A stretch of DNA of 64,000 bases, taken from NCBI GenBank assembly GCA_001692895.1, contig KV748220.1, forward strand, positions 806,358 through 870,357. Reading direction: 5' to 3'. Source of the stretch: Cenococcum geophilum 1.58. Lineage: Eukaryota; Ascomycota; Dothideomycetes; Gloniales; Gloniaceae. Below the pieces are notes generated by a model. It saw only the letters and a list, made by a program, of their open reading frames with translations, was not told where the DNA came from and made no database searches. Positions within the stretch are counted from its first letter, which is position 1. Every line of letters starts with the position of its first letter. Below are positions 43,916 through 55,689 of the stretch, one piece after another. The position numbers and the translations under genes are program-made.

Positions 43916-44307
43916 TGTGAACAAGCGTAGCCTAGTAAAAGAAGACAAACGAACGTACGGACGCGGAGACGCGTCGGCTACTCCTGCGATGTGCAAGTAT
44001 GAAGTTTGAAAATGAGAAATTAGATAGAGGTTTCAATGTTGCCTGCAGCCTGTTGGTGGCGCTGGATCTTTTTAGCCGGTACAGCGCCAAGACTTAAGCA
44101 CCTTTAATTAGCACTAAAAGGGAAGGTTCTTAAGCCTTATCTATAGCTCGAACAGATAGGGTAAAGCAAGAAGGATTTAGAGCGCCTAATTAAGGCTTGT
44201 AAGGAGGCGTGGATAGCTCTCGATTAAGGTCTTATCCCTTAACACGATGGGGTCCTCAGAGTAGATGGTCCGTGCGCAAACACTAGAATCAAAACAACGC
44301 GTATATC
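43916..44307 (+). other. MFS upstream region and eroded repeat with coding relic
   Basis: 43916-44040 is the normal-composition 5' flank of the MFS gene. From about 44075 a plus-strand relic reads LALKGKVLKPYL and KKDLERLIKACKEAWIALD, with TAG where Gln is expected. It looks like a transposon protein tail, family unknown. This is where the host island ends. Confidence 0.4.
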
Positions 44308-44545
44308 CATCTATCGCAGTCACGTGAAGGGATATTAAATTTTTACCGTATAATTGGGAGGCGCAGGGCTATAAGGTCACTCTAGGGCTAGTTCTTAGCA
44401 GTTTTGCTAGTACTTAGCACTTAAATCTACTAAGGATTTATCTTAAAGCAATTAGATATCTCTAACTATAGTAGTCGCGCTAAGGCGGGTTTTTAGCAGT
44501 TTTACTAGATTCTAGTACCTACTAAAGAATTACCTTAAAGCGCTA
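44308..44545 (+). repeat. Repeat units left of Copia-B
   Basis: 44308-44464 matches 50571-50731 on the other side of Copia-B (shared CTAGTACTTAGCACTTAAAT). A partial further unit lies at about 44485-44545 (TTTTAGCAGTTTTACTAG). The array was apparently in tandem before Copia-B inserted. Confidence 0.75.
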
Positions 44546-44637
44546 TCTATATCTAATATATACTAAATATAAGAGATAGTAAATAGGAAAAGTAAATTAG
44601 TTATATAGTAACTATATTTAATATTCGCAAATATTAT

Positions 44638-44867
44638 TATCGGGATACTTTAACACAGTGCAATAGACGTAGTATACATGCAGTGCAGTGTGTAGTTAGA
44701 TTCTTTTCGTTCTATTCTATAAAAAGGGGAAGTGTATATAGAGCCAATTGCTAAGGCGCTAGTAGTGGTCGAGCTAATAGTAGAGTAGGGCAGCAGAACG
44801 GCAATATGCGGCATATTGCGGCAATGTCGCCGCAATATACCGAATATTGTAGAATATTATACCAACA
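44638..44867 (-). repeat. Copia-B 3' LTR
   Basis: TATCGGGATAC to TTATACCAACA. It contains GGCAATATGCGGCATATTGC, a short palindrome-rich block. Confidence 0.93.
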
Positions 44868-45199
44868 CTGGCAACTCTCTAAAATGCTAGAAAACCAATA
44901 GAACTTCTTTTATAAAAGTAAGTATACTTTAACATATAATTACTTTTAACTTCCTTATATTAAATCTCCCTTCTTTATTAAATATCCTTCCGTTCTACCC
45001 ACTTAATAGTCTGTAGTTTTAAGTAATTAGTATTAATTAACTTCTTAAGAGCCGTAGATGCCTTGCTTTTGGTCATTAAGTTAGTAGGGTTACTATTACT
45101 ATTAATCCACTTAACTTCCGTAATCTCTTTACGCTCGTATAACTAGCGAAGATATATAATATCTATTATAAGTTGTTTCTCTTACGTAGTACCTAATTT

Positions 45200-48100
45200 A
45201 ATAAGGCAGTTATAGAGTAATCTTAAGTTAGTGCAGAGGATAAGTAAAAGTTCGATCTATAAGATCTATTTAACTATTACCTTAATTACGGCTCCAATGT
45301 CAAATCCATAGGCCATTGCGTAGAGTTTAGATACTAGTACACTCCTAGTAACTCTTTTACACTTAATTAAGGACCAATACACAATATTGGCCTTATTTAT
45401 TATATCTGCCAATACCAGGATATAGCCTATTTGCGATAAGAAGTCCTTATTATTTATAAATAAGGTGTCCGTAAACATAAGTAGGCGTAGTATATTAATG
45501 TCCAGCTTAACGTACATAAGGCCTCTCACTGGGTTATCGATTTACCATAGTAGTCGTTTATTAAGTGCTATAATGTTATTCTTTTTAGGGTTAATTACCT
45601 AGGCAGCAAAGGAGAGGTTAAAAGAGGCTTTAGGTTGGCATATAGAGGTAATATATACACCTCTAGCACGTTATACAACGTATTATTCCTTTATAGTTAG
45701 TACATCACAGACAATGCCTCTTAAGCTTATAGTTATAGCTATTTTACTAAGGTAAACTATGTTTAGGTTCTTATACTAGCGTTCCTAGGTTATTATAATA
45801 TTGCCTTCCTAAGAGAGTTAAATAATACATCCGTTGAATTTAAGTGACTGCTTAACCGTAAGTTGCTTACGCTCTTTTGCGAGAAAGTAAGCCTTTTCTA
45901 GATATTATTGCTCTACGTCTGCAAAGGTGGTATTAGCCAGGAAAAGGGTGTTATTAGTTTAAAGGCCAACGATACCAAAGTAGTTGGGAGTGTTGCTCTA
46001 TAAGAGGTAAGGGTTATATATTAATAAGTTTATATCCAACTCCTTAGTATAATAATTATAGTAGGTCGTAAACTAGTAATTGCCTACTTCTAGAACGCCG
46101 TATAGAGGCTTAATTACCTTTAAAATTAAGTTCTTTTCAATACCTAGTTAGTTTCCTAACTTATAAGGTAGTTAGATATAGAAGTCTTAATTTAGCTTTA
46201 TAAGAGACTAAACATACGCCTAGGAGATATCTCGTAGGTATAGCTATGTGCCATTACCTTATAATATTACTACGATGCATAGGATAAGGCGTTGGCTAAC
46301 TTATTAAATGGTAAGTAACTAGGTTAGTACGGTACCTTTTTTAAGATTATTATATGCTTAGATAACGAGTCTCAATTTCTTAAAGGCTTTATCAGTGCCG
46401 GGGTTCTTAATCTTATCTATAAATTGTGAGTTAAAGATTCTGGCTCCTGCGGGTACGTCTTAAGGGTTAATTATCTTAAATACGCCCTTTTTAATTAGTC
46501 CTGTAATTTCCTTTTAGCGAGACGTCTTAAACTACTTATAGTTGCTATCCTCTTGCAAGAATACAGTAATATTGGCGGTATTAACGTAAGTAGGGTACTT
46601 GTGGGGTCTTCCTCTTCCTTAGCGAGGTGGTTATATTTCTTTAGTTCTAGTAAGGGACAGTTTCTATATAGAAACGGTTTCGTCAGCTTAAATGTTGTTA
46701 ACTTAGGTGCCGTTAACTTGAATATTATCAACTTGGGTACCGTTAACTTAAATATCTTCAACTTAAGTATGTTTAGGGTCTATTAAGTATAGTTTAATAG
46801 CAGTACTATAGAACTTTATAGGGCCGCTAGGTAGGTTAATAATATACAATTCTCCTTTAATATTTAGTAGGTCGTATAGTCCTGTCTAGTATCTAGGTTA
46901 TCCTATATTGCCTTCTCTCCAGACTAGTACTAAAGAGTTAAGGGGTAAGTTGTAAATTACGGTAGTGCTAAGGCCATTACGCATGTTAAGTGCGTCTGCG
47001 ACTTAGCGTTCCGCTTATATCTTCTTCACTTCCTCTATAGCTTTCTTAAATGCAATTGCACGCTATATCACTATAGGTAAAGGTGCATCGGACTCTATTA
47101 TTCGGGGGTACGCTCCAAATACTAATAGTGTAGGTATTAGGCCGTCTGGTCCTGCGGAGTCATTAATTGCTTTAAAGGCCATTTACAGTGCTATATCCTT
47201 ATCAATTTCTAGTATCTCGGAAGTAATAATATAGTATATGCGTCGTAAGGGGCCGTAGTAACGCTCTACCATGCTAATTAAGTTGTAAGCTTCAACCGGT
47301 ACGCTCTTTATAGTAGTGCCCATGTTAACCGCGTATTACTTAAACTCTCTACTAATAAAGTTCTTTCCTATATTATATGCAATTATATCTAGGGGGCCTA
47401 GGTATATGTCGATCCAGCACACTTATAATATATCCCATGTATATTTAGCGCTAATATTCTATAGCTATCTACCTATTTAAAATTAGGTGCCTTTATTGAT
47501 AATATAAAGTACGGGCTTGCTATTAATATACATAATATTAACAATAATGCAGTAGTTAAAATTAACGTCGTCCTTTAAGGTAAATCTGAATCTGCCTAGT
47601 GACTTTCCGTGCTTTTAACAGTATAAGCAGTAACGGGTAATATGCTTAAGGGTCTTGCGATTAGCATCGTTTTCATAGCCTACGCGGTCTAATATTCTCT
47701 TAAGTCGCTGTACTAACGGATGTCCAAAGCGTCGGTGTAGGCGTCGCAATTCTACATCAGTTAAATAGCATAGGTTTTGGTTAAAAGACTCTGTAATAAA
47801 CACGTGCAATAAAGTGTCCTATAGTAAAAATAGGTGTCCAAATTAGCGTACGACTGGTACGGTCTTTAAGGGGGTTATTAGGATATTCTTTAGGTTGTTA
47901 AAGTACACTTATAATTTATCCATATCTGCTAAGCAAAGCAGGAAAGGGGTATCAACTTTAACAACGTGAAACTCTACTATACCTATTAGTGTAGCTACCT
48001 TAATAGAACCAATAGAAGATGTAGAGCCTATTCCAAACTATACACTAACTATACCTCTCATGGACTCATTTAACTGTACTTTATCAATCTTCTAAAGCGC

Positions 48101-49867
48101 AAGAAATTGGCTATATCCTGCTGTGGAACATTTAGAGGCTCTAGTGTCAATTATTATACCCATAAACTTTATAGAGGTATAGTGTAAGGTTGTATTATAC
48201 GCAAACGGGTCTGTATTAGTAGGGGATACATCTATCGTAGTGTTAATAGTTGTAACTGCGTGGCTACATGCTCTATTAGCTAGTTCTAAAGCTATAGTGG
48301 TTACATTATCTGGTTCGATCTTACCGTATAAAGTATAGTATACTATAGTCTAGTTGTCCTTATCTAATAGAGTGCTAGGGTTTATATTAACTACTAGGGC
48401 GTTAAATACGTCGGTGATCTCATTATCTAAGTCATTGTCCTCGTCGTCATTGCCTTCATAGTCCATAATATATTGCTTTATTCGTTCCTAGAAGTGGTTC
48501 TTAAACTTATCTTTAAACTTAGTCTTAAAATCTTCTTACTCCTCCTTAGTATGTTTCTATAAGCAATATCCTTCCTTATTATATACAAAGCAGCGTAGTT
48601 TCTATCGGTTGCGGTTATACGGGGGGTTGCTGCGGTTACTACAGTTATTACAGTTATAGTTGTTATCTCTTTTATAGAATCGTCGGTCCGTAAAGAAAGC
48701 TTATATCTTCTCCGCATGCTCTTTCTCGTATACTATAATAGACGATTGGAGTTTATTAATAAGGGCTCTAAAGTTATCCAGTAGGTCAGAGACTGCATAT
48801 CTACATACTGGTATTCCCTAGTAAGAAGTAACGATTTTATTATAAAGGAAGTTTATGGTTTATAAGGTAGGTCTAAAGCTATACTATAGTTAATAGAGTC
48901 TATAGATTAATAATTGGAGGCATTTACTTATAGACTTATCTGTATTTCCTGCTATTACTATTATAAGTATAATGGTATTCTACTTATCTAGGTTCTTACG
49001 TTGAAATCCTAGTCCTTTAAAGAAATTCCAAAGGTGCTCGCAAGCTTTGGTAAATAGTAGGTAAAATAATTAATTTATATAAAAGTAGTCTAAAGCTAAT
49101 CCTTTTAGCATAGTAAGGAATACCTTAAGGTAAGCTTCTTGGGGTACGTCCGCTTAGTTACAGATATTATAGAATATTATTAATTTATAGTTAAGGCTTT
49201 CGTTTATGCCACCATATTTCTACTCTTCCGTATATATCTTAGCTACATTCGCAATTTCTTTACTATAGCCAGTCACAGTAACAGGGCGGTTCTCCTTATC
49301 CATAGGTTGTCCGTAAAGTTATTATATTATTATAGGTTAAGGCATAACAGATAGTATAAAGGTAGAGGTAATTATAGATTAAGGTATAGTGGAAAGCATA
49401 GGCACTAAGGAATATCTTACTTAGTACTTCTCTAAAGTTCCGTATATCTTATAATACTTAATACTTCTTAACTTAATATTAGTACTAAACTTTTTCTTAA
49501 GTGCGTTTATTTCTTCTCTAGTCTATTCCATTTGGTCCTCTTCTTATACTATATCATATAAAGATTAAGGGAGTAATTTGCCTCATTTATGGTTGGTATT
49601 AACCCATACTCCTTTAATATTTAAATAGTTATGTAGTTTCTAAAGCTAGTATAAGTGGATTTTTGTAAAGATATCAACCGTAAAGTCCTTAAAATCTCCC
49701 TAAAACAATTCCCAGAGTATTAAGTCTAGCTGGTCGTGTATCTCCGTATATATATATATTTTACATCATACGTAGTCGGTTAGCTCGTCCTTAGTAACTT
49801 CCGTTAGGTTAATTCCATCTTCCTATTTAGCTGCTTCTTCCTCCCAGTCTTTCTCTGTTCCTAACAT
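45200..49867 (-). pseudogene. Copia-B gag-pol, broken
   Basis: Gag starts at ATG 49867 (MLGTEKDWEEE). A knuckle relic CFVYNKEGY lies near 48560-48600. The protease site reads IIIDTRAS (Gly to Arg) near 48155. Integrase zinc region RRLHRRFGHPLVQRL and YCLYC is at 47615-47760. The core has D-to-N at VNIMYI, and its Glu-containing EAYNLISMVERYY is kept. RT active site is LQTNNTLFLA (D-to-N) near 45955. RNase H at 45266-45529 reads IGYILVLADIINKANIVYWS and SVLVSKLYAMAYGFD. A decapeptide repeat lies at 46672-46770. In-frame stops are common. Confidence 0.88.
46672..46770 (-). repeat. 30-bp tandem repeat in Copia-B pol linker
   Basis: About three units with core GGTACCGTTAACTTAAATAT (plus strand). 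In the pol frame they encode VNNIQVNGTQ-like decapeptides between integrase and RT. Copies differ by transitions. Confidence 0.7.
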
Positions 49868-50273
49868 CTTGTATTATTATTTAGGTAGGTAAGGGTGTTT
49901 ATAAGGTAAAGGTAGAGGGACGGTTAAGGTAGTTTAAGTAGGTAGTTAAAGAGGCGGTTAAGGATAAGGTGTTCTACGCAGTAGTCTTCTAAAATAGATA
50001 GAACGAAAAGTCTAGTAGTCATCGTGGATACCAAACAAGTACTTCTAGATAGTTTTTCTTCTTCCTCTAGAATAGATAGAACGAGATGTCTAAAAGTCGT
50101 TATAGATACTAGACGAGTACTTCTAGGTAGTTTCTCTTCTTCTCTTTAACTGAAATAGGCTAATATAAAAGGTGGATAAGTATAACTATCTTCCAATCTG
50201 CTATAAGGTGGACAGTACAACTATCTTCTAAGCTATCTGCGTGTCTCCTAATCTATACGCGCTCACTAATCAG

Positions 50274-50503
50274 TGTCGGGATACTTTAACACAGTGCAAT
50301 AGACGTAGTGTACGTGCAGTGCAGTATATAGTTGGATTCTTTTCGTTCTATTCTATAAAAAGGGGGAGTATATATAGAGCCAATTGCCAAGGCGCTAGTA
50401 GTGGTCGAGCCAACAGTAGAGTAGGGCGGCAGAATGGCAATATGCGGCATATTGCGGCAATGTCGCCATAATATGCCGAATATTGCAGAATATTATACCA
50501 ACA
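50274..50503 (-). repeat. Copia-B 5' LTR
   Basis: TGTCGGGATAC to TTATACCAACA, 230 bp, followed by TSD ATTAT. Confidence 0.93.
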
Positions 50504-50508
50504 ATTAT

Positions 50509-51621
50509 AAAAGGTCTTAATATTATATATTATTAAAATAAATACTACTAAGTAATATATAGACGCTAGTATTTATCTATCGCAGTTACATAAGGGACAT
50601 TTAATATTTACTATATAATTGAGGGGTATAGGGTTATATAGTTACTCTAGGGCTAGTTTTTAGCGGTTTTACTAGTACTTAGCACTTAAATCTACTAAGG
50701 ATTTGCTTTAAAGCGACTAGATATCCCTAAGTAAAGCTTTTATATCTAATAAGACATTACCGCATTTTGTTATATTTTACTATATTACTGTATTCTGCTA
50801 TATTCTACTATATTTTACTATACTGCCGCATTCTACTATATTTTATAATCCCTAACTTATAAGCTAACTAATTAGGATTTTCTATACCTGGTATAGAAAA
50901 CTACTATTAGCTTACTTACTACTAGCGCCTTAGCGGCCTTTAATATCTTTTACTTATTACTTAGTAATCCTTATACTAAGAGCAGTATACTACGCTAAAA
51001 GTAAGAATTAAGGCAATAAAGGCTAGCGGTTTAAGTTTTAATATATAGGTAAAAGGCTTCTAATAATCACTAACCTAGTTATTAAATTTACTAATATAAA
51101 CATCCTAAATTTTTAACGAACTAGGTAGTACCCTAGCGGCTATTAAATAGGAGGAAAGGATCTTATAAACTACTAAAGAGATAAAGAGTTTGTTATTAAA
51201 ACTAAATAAGAATAAGTTAAGGAGTTAAGGGTCTCTATTAAATAGCTTTATTATAATAGCGACTAAGTATAATAGGCTACCTACTGCCGTAATAGCAACA
51301 TGAACGCCGTAGTATTACTTATTAGCTTTACTCTATTTAAGGCAAAATATTATCTCATTAGGCGCAAAGGTAATATTATATTAGGTAGCCTTTCTTACTA
51401 AGAAAGTTATTTAGTTCTTAAGCTTCGCCATAATATATATAATTTTACCTATTTATAAAAATTTAGTAAATATAAGGGTAAACGTAATATTAGTATTAAT
51501 CTCTAGTAGTAAGGAGCTATATATTACTATCTAGGTTAAAATATCCCTAATAATAGGCCACTTAACCTTTTTTACTAAGGGAGAGGTAGTAGCTGCTTTA
51601 GTAAATAATTGGTATACTATA
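50509..51621. other. AT-rich degenerate region right of Copia-B
   Basis: 50571-50731 repeats the units at 44308-44464. 50755-50855 is a run of TATTCTACTATATTTTACT-like units, the reverse complement and RIP-altered form of GGCAGAATAT repeats. From about 51090 a plus-strand frame with many stops (RLPTAVIAT, SFAIIYIILPIYKNLVN) may be a Gag-like relic. It continues beyond the LINE at 53802. Confidence 0.45.
50866..50923 (-). repeat. Palindromic element, copy 4
   Basis: CTAATTAGGATTTTCTATAC and GGTATAGAAAACTACTATTA form the same hairpin with RIP-type changes. Shoulders AAGCTAACTAATTAGG and TATTAGCTTACTTA are as in the other copies. Confidence 0.65.
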
Positions 51622-51633
51622 GGGTCCTTAAAT

Positions 51634-53789
51634 AAACCTTCACCGCACATGCAACCTTACCAAAAGGTAGCGCCACACTTCAAAACTTACGCATACCCAT
51701 CTTACTATCAAAAACAATCGATTTTCCAACTTTTAAGACATAATTCCTACTGCCTAGCGAGCTAGAGGTGGATTTATTTGTCGTTTCACCCCCTTTCCCC
51801 CAACAGAAAATTCTTCTTAGGGGTGGTCCTAGCTTATAAGCGAGGCACGGACAGGAATACCAAAACTAAATACCAAAACTACGAAATATAGAGGCTAGAT
51901 TTTCTACTACCTTTTAGCCTAATCTCCCCAGAAATCTTCTAGTAGGATTAGTAAGGAGAAAGGGTATAAGGATAGTAAAAACTAGGAAACCCCCCTATAA
52001 GATACAAAATGCCAAGGCCTAATAGGTCTAAAAAAAAACCTCCTATAGAAATAAGTGATGAAGATTCTACATCTACTTTTTCTCCCCCTTCTCCTTCTCC
52101 TGGCCCATCTAGGACAGGAGAAAAAAGAGGACATCCTTAGTCTTCTCCTAAAAAAGAAAACCAAAAACCTATAAAAAAGATAATAAAACTAACAACTACT
52201 ATGGATAGTACGGATAATATACCTATCTATTCCTTTTCTCCAGAACAATATCTAAGCTTCGCTTTAGAAAGCCTAACCCAGGCCTATAAAGGGCTAGAAG
52301 AAGAAAAAGAAGAAGAAAGAGAAGAAATAAAAGAATAAGTTAAATAGCTAGTGTACTATACACGAAGTATCCTATTAGGAGAAAATTCCTTTATACAAGA
52401 AGAAGAAGAAGAAGAAGAAAGAAAAAAAGAAAAAGAAAAGATAAACGATATCCTAAAAGGACTAGTAGAAGAAGTAAGAGCTCTCTATAAGGAGGTGGCT
52501 CCTATTAAAGAAACTTACGCAGAGAGGCTAAAGAAGGACCTCCCTTCTTTATCCTNCCTACCTTCCTNATTATNNACTACCCCTCCTTCTTCTAGTAGGG
52601 TAACTAGTAGCACGCCTAGCTCTACCTCTACCTCTACTAGAAGTAAGAAAAAGCAGCTATAAAAAAGGAAGCTAGTCCTAATTACAGACGAAAAGGACCA
52701 ATTTCTAGATACATTCTCTATACGAAACAAAGTCAATTAACTATTTGCATCAAAACTGCAAGTAAAAAAGCNAGTACTAGCGTCTATAGCTAGAACTAAA
52801 GGAAAACAAAATATTCTCCTTACGACTACAGAAGAGTATAATGCAGATTTCCTAGTTAAATATAAGGAGATCTAGTATAACTGCTTTACCTTTTAAAGAG
52901 AACAAAAACTAGAACTATGGGTTCAAATTATAGCCTATAGGGTTCCTACCCTACCTTTCCTAGGAGAAGGGGGCTCTAAGCTCCTAAAGGAAGAAATTGA
53001 AACCTTTAATCCTATAAGGATACAAGGACTACCTAGATGGATCTTATCTAGTGAAAAAAGATATAATCCACAGACCAGATTTGGCTCTATAGTTTTTTAC
53101 TATAAAGAACGAAGAAAAAAGATAAGAAATCCTTAAGCAAAAGAGATATCAATTGCAGGTACAGCTACTAAGGTAGTAAAATACCTCGAAGTCTCTCCTA
53201 CTACGCAGTGTACGAGCTGCCAAAAATTGGCCATATAGGAGATAGGTGCTCTACTAGGCCTACAGGTACTGTACGGCTGCATATTATCTAAAGACTATTC
53301 CTATTCTACTGTATAATAACAGGCAAGCCTTGCTAGCATACCACCCCTCTTTGCATTAATTGTAAAGAAAAACACTTTGCTAATAGTAAAGACTGCAAGA
53401 CTCTTAAAGCTGCTAAACTAGTACGCGAAGAAGATTCTATAGAAGAATAAAACAGATAGAATTCTAGAAGGAGGCAACTCCTACTAGGCTCTTAAAAAGA
53501 TATTAGAGAGCAAAAGGATAGAAATAAATTGTAAAAGGATAGGGATAGGGGTTAGGATTTCTTATAGTTTTTCTTACCATTTTCTCATTCCCTAGTAGTT
53601 GTAGTATCTTAGTGTTATACTAGGAAACTATAAACTCCTAATTTAGGGGTTTATAAACTACTAGGATATAGCTACTAGTACATATTAAGCTGCCTAGAAA
53701 GGATTTATGTATATAGAACTATAGCGCCATAGCCCAAGGCTGCATGCGTAGTATTATACGTAGTATAATACAATGGATTAAAAAAAAAA
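51634..53789 (+). mobile_element. ORF1-only LINE-like element (Tad-type) with poly-A tail
   Basis: The element is bounded by the 12-bp duplication GGGTCCTTAAAT (51622-51633 and 53790-53801) and ends in GGATTAAAAAAAAAA. Only one coding region is present, an ORF1/Gag-like protein. There is no endonuclease or reverse transcriptase frame. Its 3' 640 bp match the truncated copy in Gypsy-B, so at least two copies were mobilised with the same 3' end. It probably depended on a related LINE for RT. Confidence 0.85.
52009..53450 (+). pseudogene. LINE ORF1 (Gag-like, coiled coil and zinc knuckles), broken
   Basis: ATG 52009 opens MPRPNRSKKKPPIEISDEDS, a basic/acidic Ser-Pro-rich N-terminus. A Glu/Lys-rich coiled coil covers about 52280-52450, with an open stretch 52351-52662. 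A central part contains KRKLVLITDEKDQFLDTF and QIIAYRVPTLPF. The C-terminus has zinc knuckles around 53210-53400: CTSCQKL, then CINCKEKHFANSKDCKT after a frame change. Five ambiguous bases lie at 52556-52575 and one at 52772. The truncated copy shows the intact three-knuckle order. The family role is RNA binding in the ribonucleoprotein. Confidence 0.8.
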
Positions 53790-53801
53790 GGGTCCTTAAA
53801 T

Positions 53802-55056
53802 GCTATAATTAAGATATCGTAATCTATGTAATATAAGTAAATTATAAAGATATAGGCTTGTAAGGTTTCGGCCTTAAGCCTACTTACTTATCCCTTAACT
53901 TGCTAACTCTGGCTCTTAGTTATCGATAAGGATTATCTAATTAGAGGCTCTTGTTTAACCTAATTCTTGGTAACTATAATAAGACTATAGCGACGTAAGG
54001 TTATTTAAACCCGTGATTTCTATATATATATATATATATTTGTAGGCTAGTCCTTAGAGTTAAGCTTTACTAGGTGTTCCTTTTAATAGGGCCCTATTAT
54101 GCAGAACAGAATCTTATACATAGAATAGCCCTATCTTGTTCTTGGTGTTAGTATATAATATAGCTTAGTATTGCACCTTAGCGGGTTAAGGGATAGCTAG
54201 GAGGTACTAAACGCGTATTAAGCAATCTATTTATCTAAATTATACGGCTTAGCTAGGTAAAGAAAGACTCCTTTAAGTACGTAGTATAACTTCTAACTAT
54301 TAATTACTAAGGAATAGTTTCTACGCGTTATTAGCGTAAGGCTATACTGGAGAAGGAGCGTATAGAGATTAAATAGCGCGTTAATAATAATTTTTTTAAA
54401 AGTTTATAGGTAGTTATAAGTAGTTTAATAGGGTTATAACACCTAGTTAAAAACTTATTAGCTTTATTAGTAATAAATTAAGTGCCTAGTATAGGCAGAA
54501 TTAATAAATAGCCATGGCCTAAAATTAAGATAGTATATTAGCTAAGCTATTTAAATTACCTAGGATCTACTTTATAAATAATATAATATTATAAGCTATT
54601 GTAGCTAGCATAATCTTATAGAGCAATTTGTTTACTACGCTATAAATAATAATCTTCTTAATACCCTAGTAAACTACTATACTATTAGTATAAATATTAA
54701 TAATATTAATTCTATTTATTGCCCGATTTGGTCCCTTTTCTAAGTCTATATAGGCATCTACCTTATATTTATAGGAAAAATCCCTAGTAAGGGAAAAACC
54801 TAGGTATAACCTTCTAGTTAGTCTTACGCGCTTCGCCTTCGCCTAGCCTATTGTTATAAGACCACCCTATAACACTCTATACGCGTCTACCTATTTCTAC
54901 TACAAAGATATTAGTTCCGATTACTGCCTTAACTAAGCTAATAGCGATTTTCTATCCCCGGGATGGAAAATTCTAATTAGTTAGCTTAATAAATAGAGCT
55001 AGTAAAACTTATACCGCCACTTAAATCTATTTTATATATAGTACGGCTCCCGTTAA
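53802..55056 (+). other. AT-rich degenerate region between LINE and Copia-C
   Basis: No intact frame. A plus-strand register at about 54170-54800 keeps coding texture (REVLNAY, NYTARLGKERLL-like once TAG is read as Gln) but is full of stops, and I cannot classify it. A (TA)n run lies at 54020-54041. A palindromic element occupies its right end. Confidence 0.4.
54920..55035 (+). repeat. Palindromic element, copy 5
   Basis: AAGCTAATAGCGATTTTCTA and CCGGGATGGAAAATTCTAAT form the hairpin (54934-54990). GTAAAACTTATACCGCCACT follows, in the same landmark order as copies 2 and 3. Confidence 0.7.
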
Positions 55057-55061
55057 CATAG

Positions 55062-55359
55062 TGTAGCTAGAAGCGTTAGACATATCGCGAGGACGGCCAA
55101 CGCGCTAGTAGTAAAGCAAACCAATAGTGCAATGGCAGAATATGGCAGAATATGGCAGAATATGGCAGGACACGGCTAATACGCTAGTGGTAAGCGAGCC
55201 AATGGCAAGGTGGTAGAACATGGCAGAATATGGCAGGACGCGCCTAATATATATATGTGACGCGTGTTATAAGTAGAAAAATAATAATCTACTAACAACA
55301 CCGTATAGTACATATTATTGTGATATATATATTCTGCACGTTATTAAAGCATACTAACA
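55062..55359 (+). repeat. Copia-C 5' LTR
   Basis: TGTAGCTAGAAGCG to ATACTAACA. Contains four GGCAGAATAT-type units in two clusters (55130-55160 and 55210-55245) and ACGCGT (55260-55265) next to TTATAAG. Confidence 0.93.
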
Positions 55360-55689
55360 CTAATTAGTAAGCGCGTATAGATTAGGAAATACGTATTAGT
55401 TTAAAAGACGTCTAACGCTCCACCTTATAACGGCCTTATTTTAGTTAAAGAGAGTACTAAGGATAATCTGGAAGCTTAATAGCTTGCCGTCGCCTATAGA
55501 CCCTTATTACTGCTAAGAATTAAATAATACACTTTAGATTTAGAAGGATATTGCTTCCTACCTTATTAAAAGTTGAGTTTTTAACAACTTATATTAACTA
55601 CCCTTTCTCCCTCCTTACAAATACTACAAACACTCTCTCTCTATAAACACCGATACCCTCTATTAATAACCTCTTTATAACCAGATAAG

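Larger units (their letters stand above)
44638..50503 (-). mobile_element. Copia-B, Ty1/copia retrotransposon, RIP-inactivated
   Basis: Two 230-bp LTRs (44638-44867 and 50274-50503) are flanked by ATTAT at 44633-44637 and 50504-50508. Gag, protease, integrase, RT and RNase H follow in copia order on the minus strand. Leader CTGATTAGTGAGCGCG is shared with Copia-A and -C. It is less mutated than those: several integrase and RNase H frames stay open for 60-90 codons. Confidence 0.94.

Noticed and set aside
52351-52662. Independent small gene encoding a Glu/Lys-rich protein
   Set aside because: It is the coiled-coil segment of LINE ORF1, opened at an internal Met after a RIP stop.
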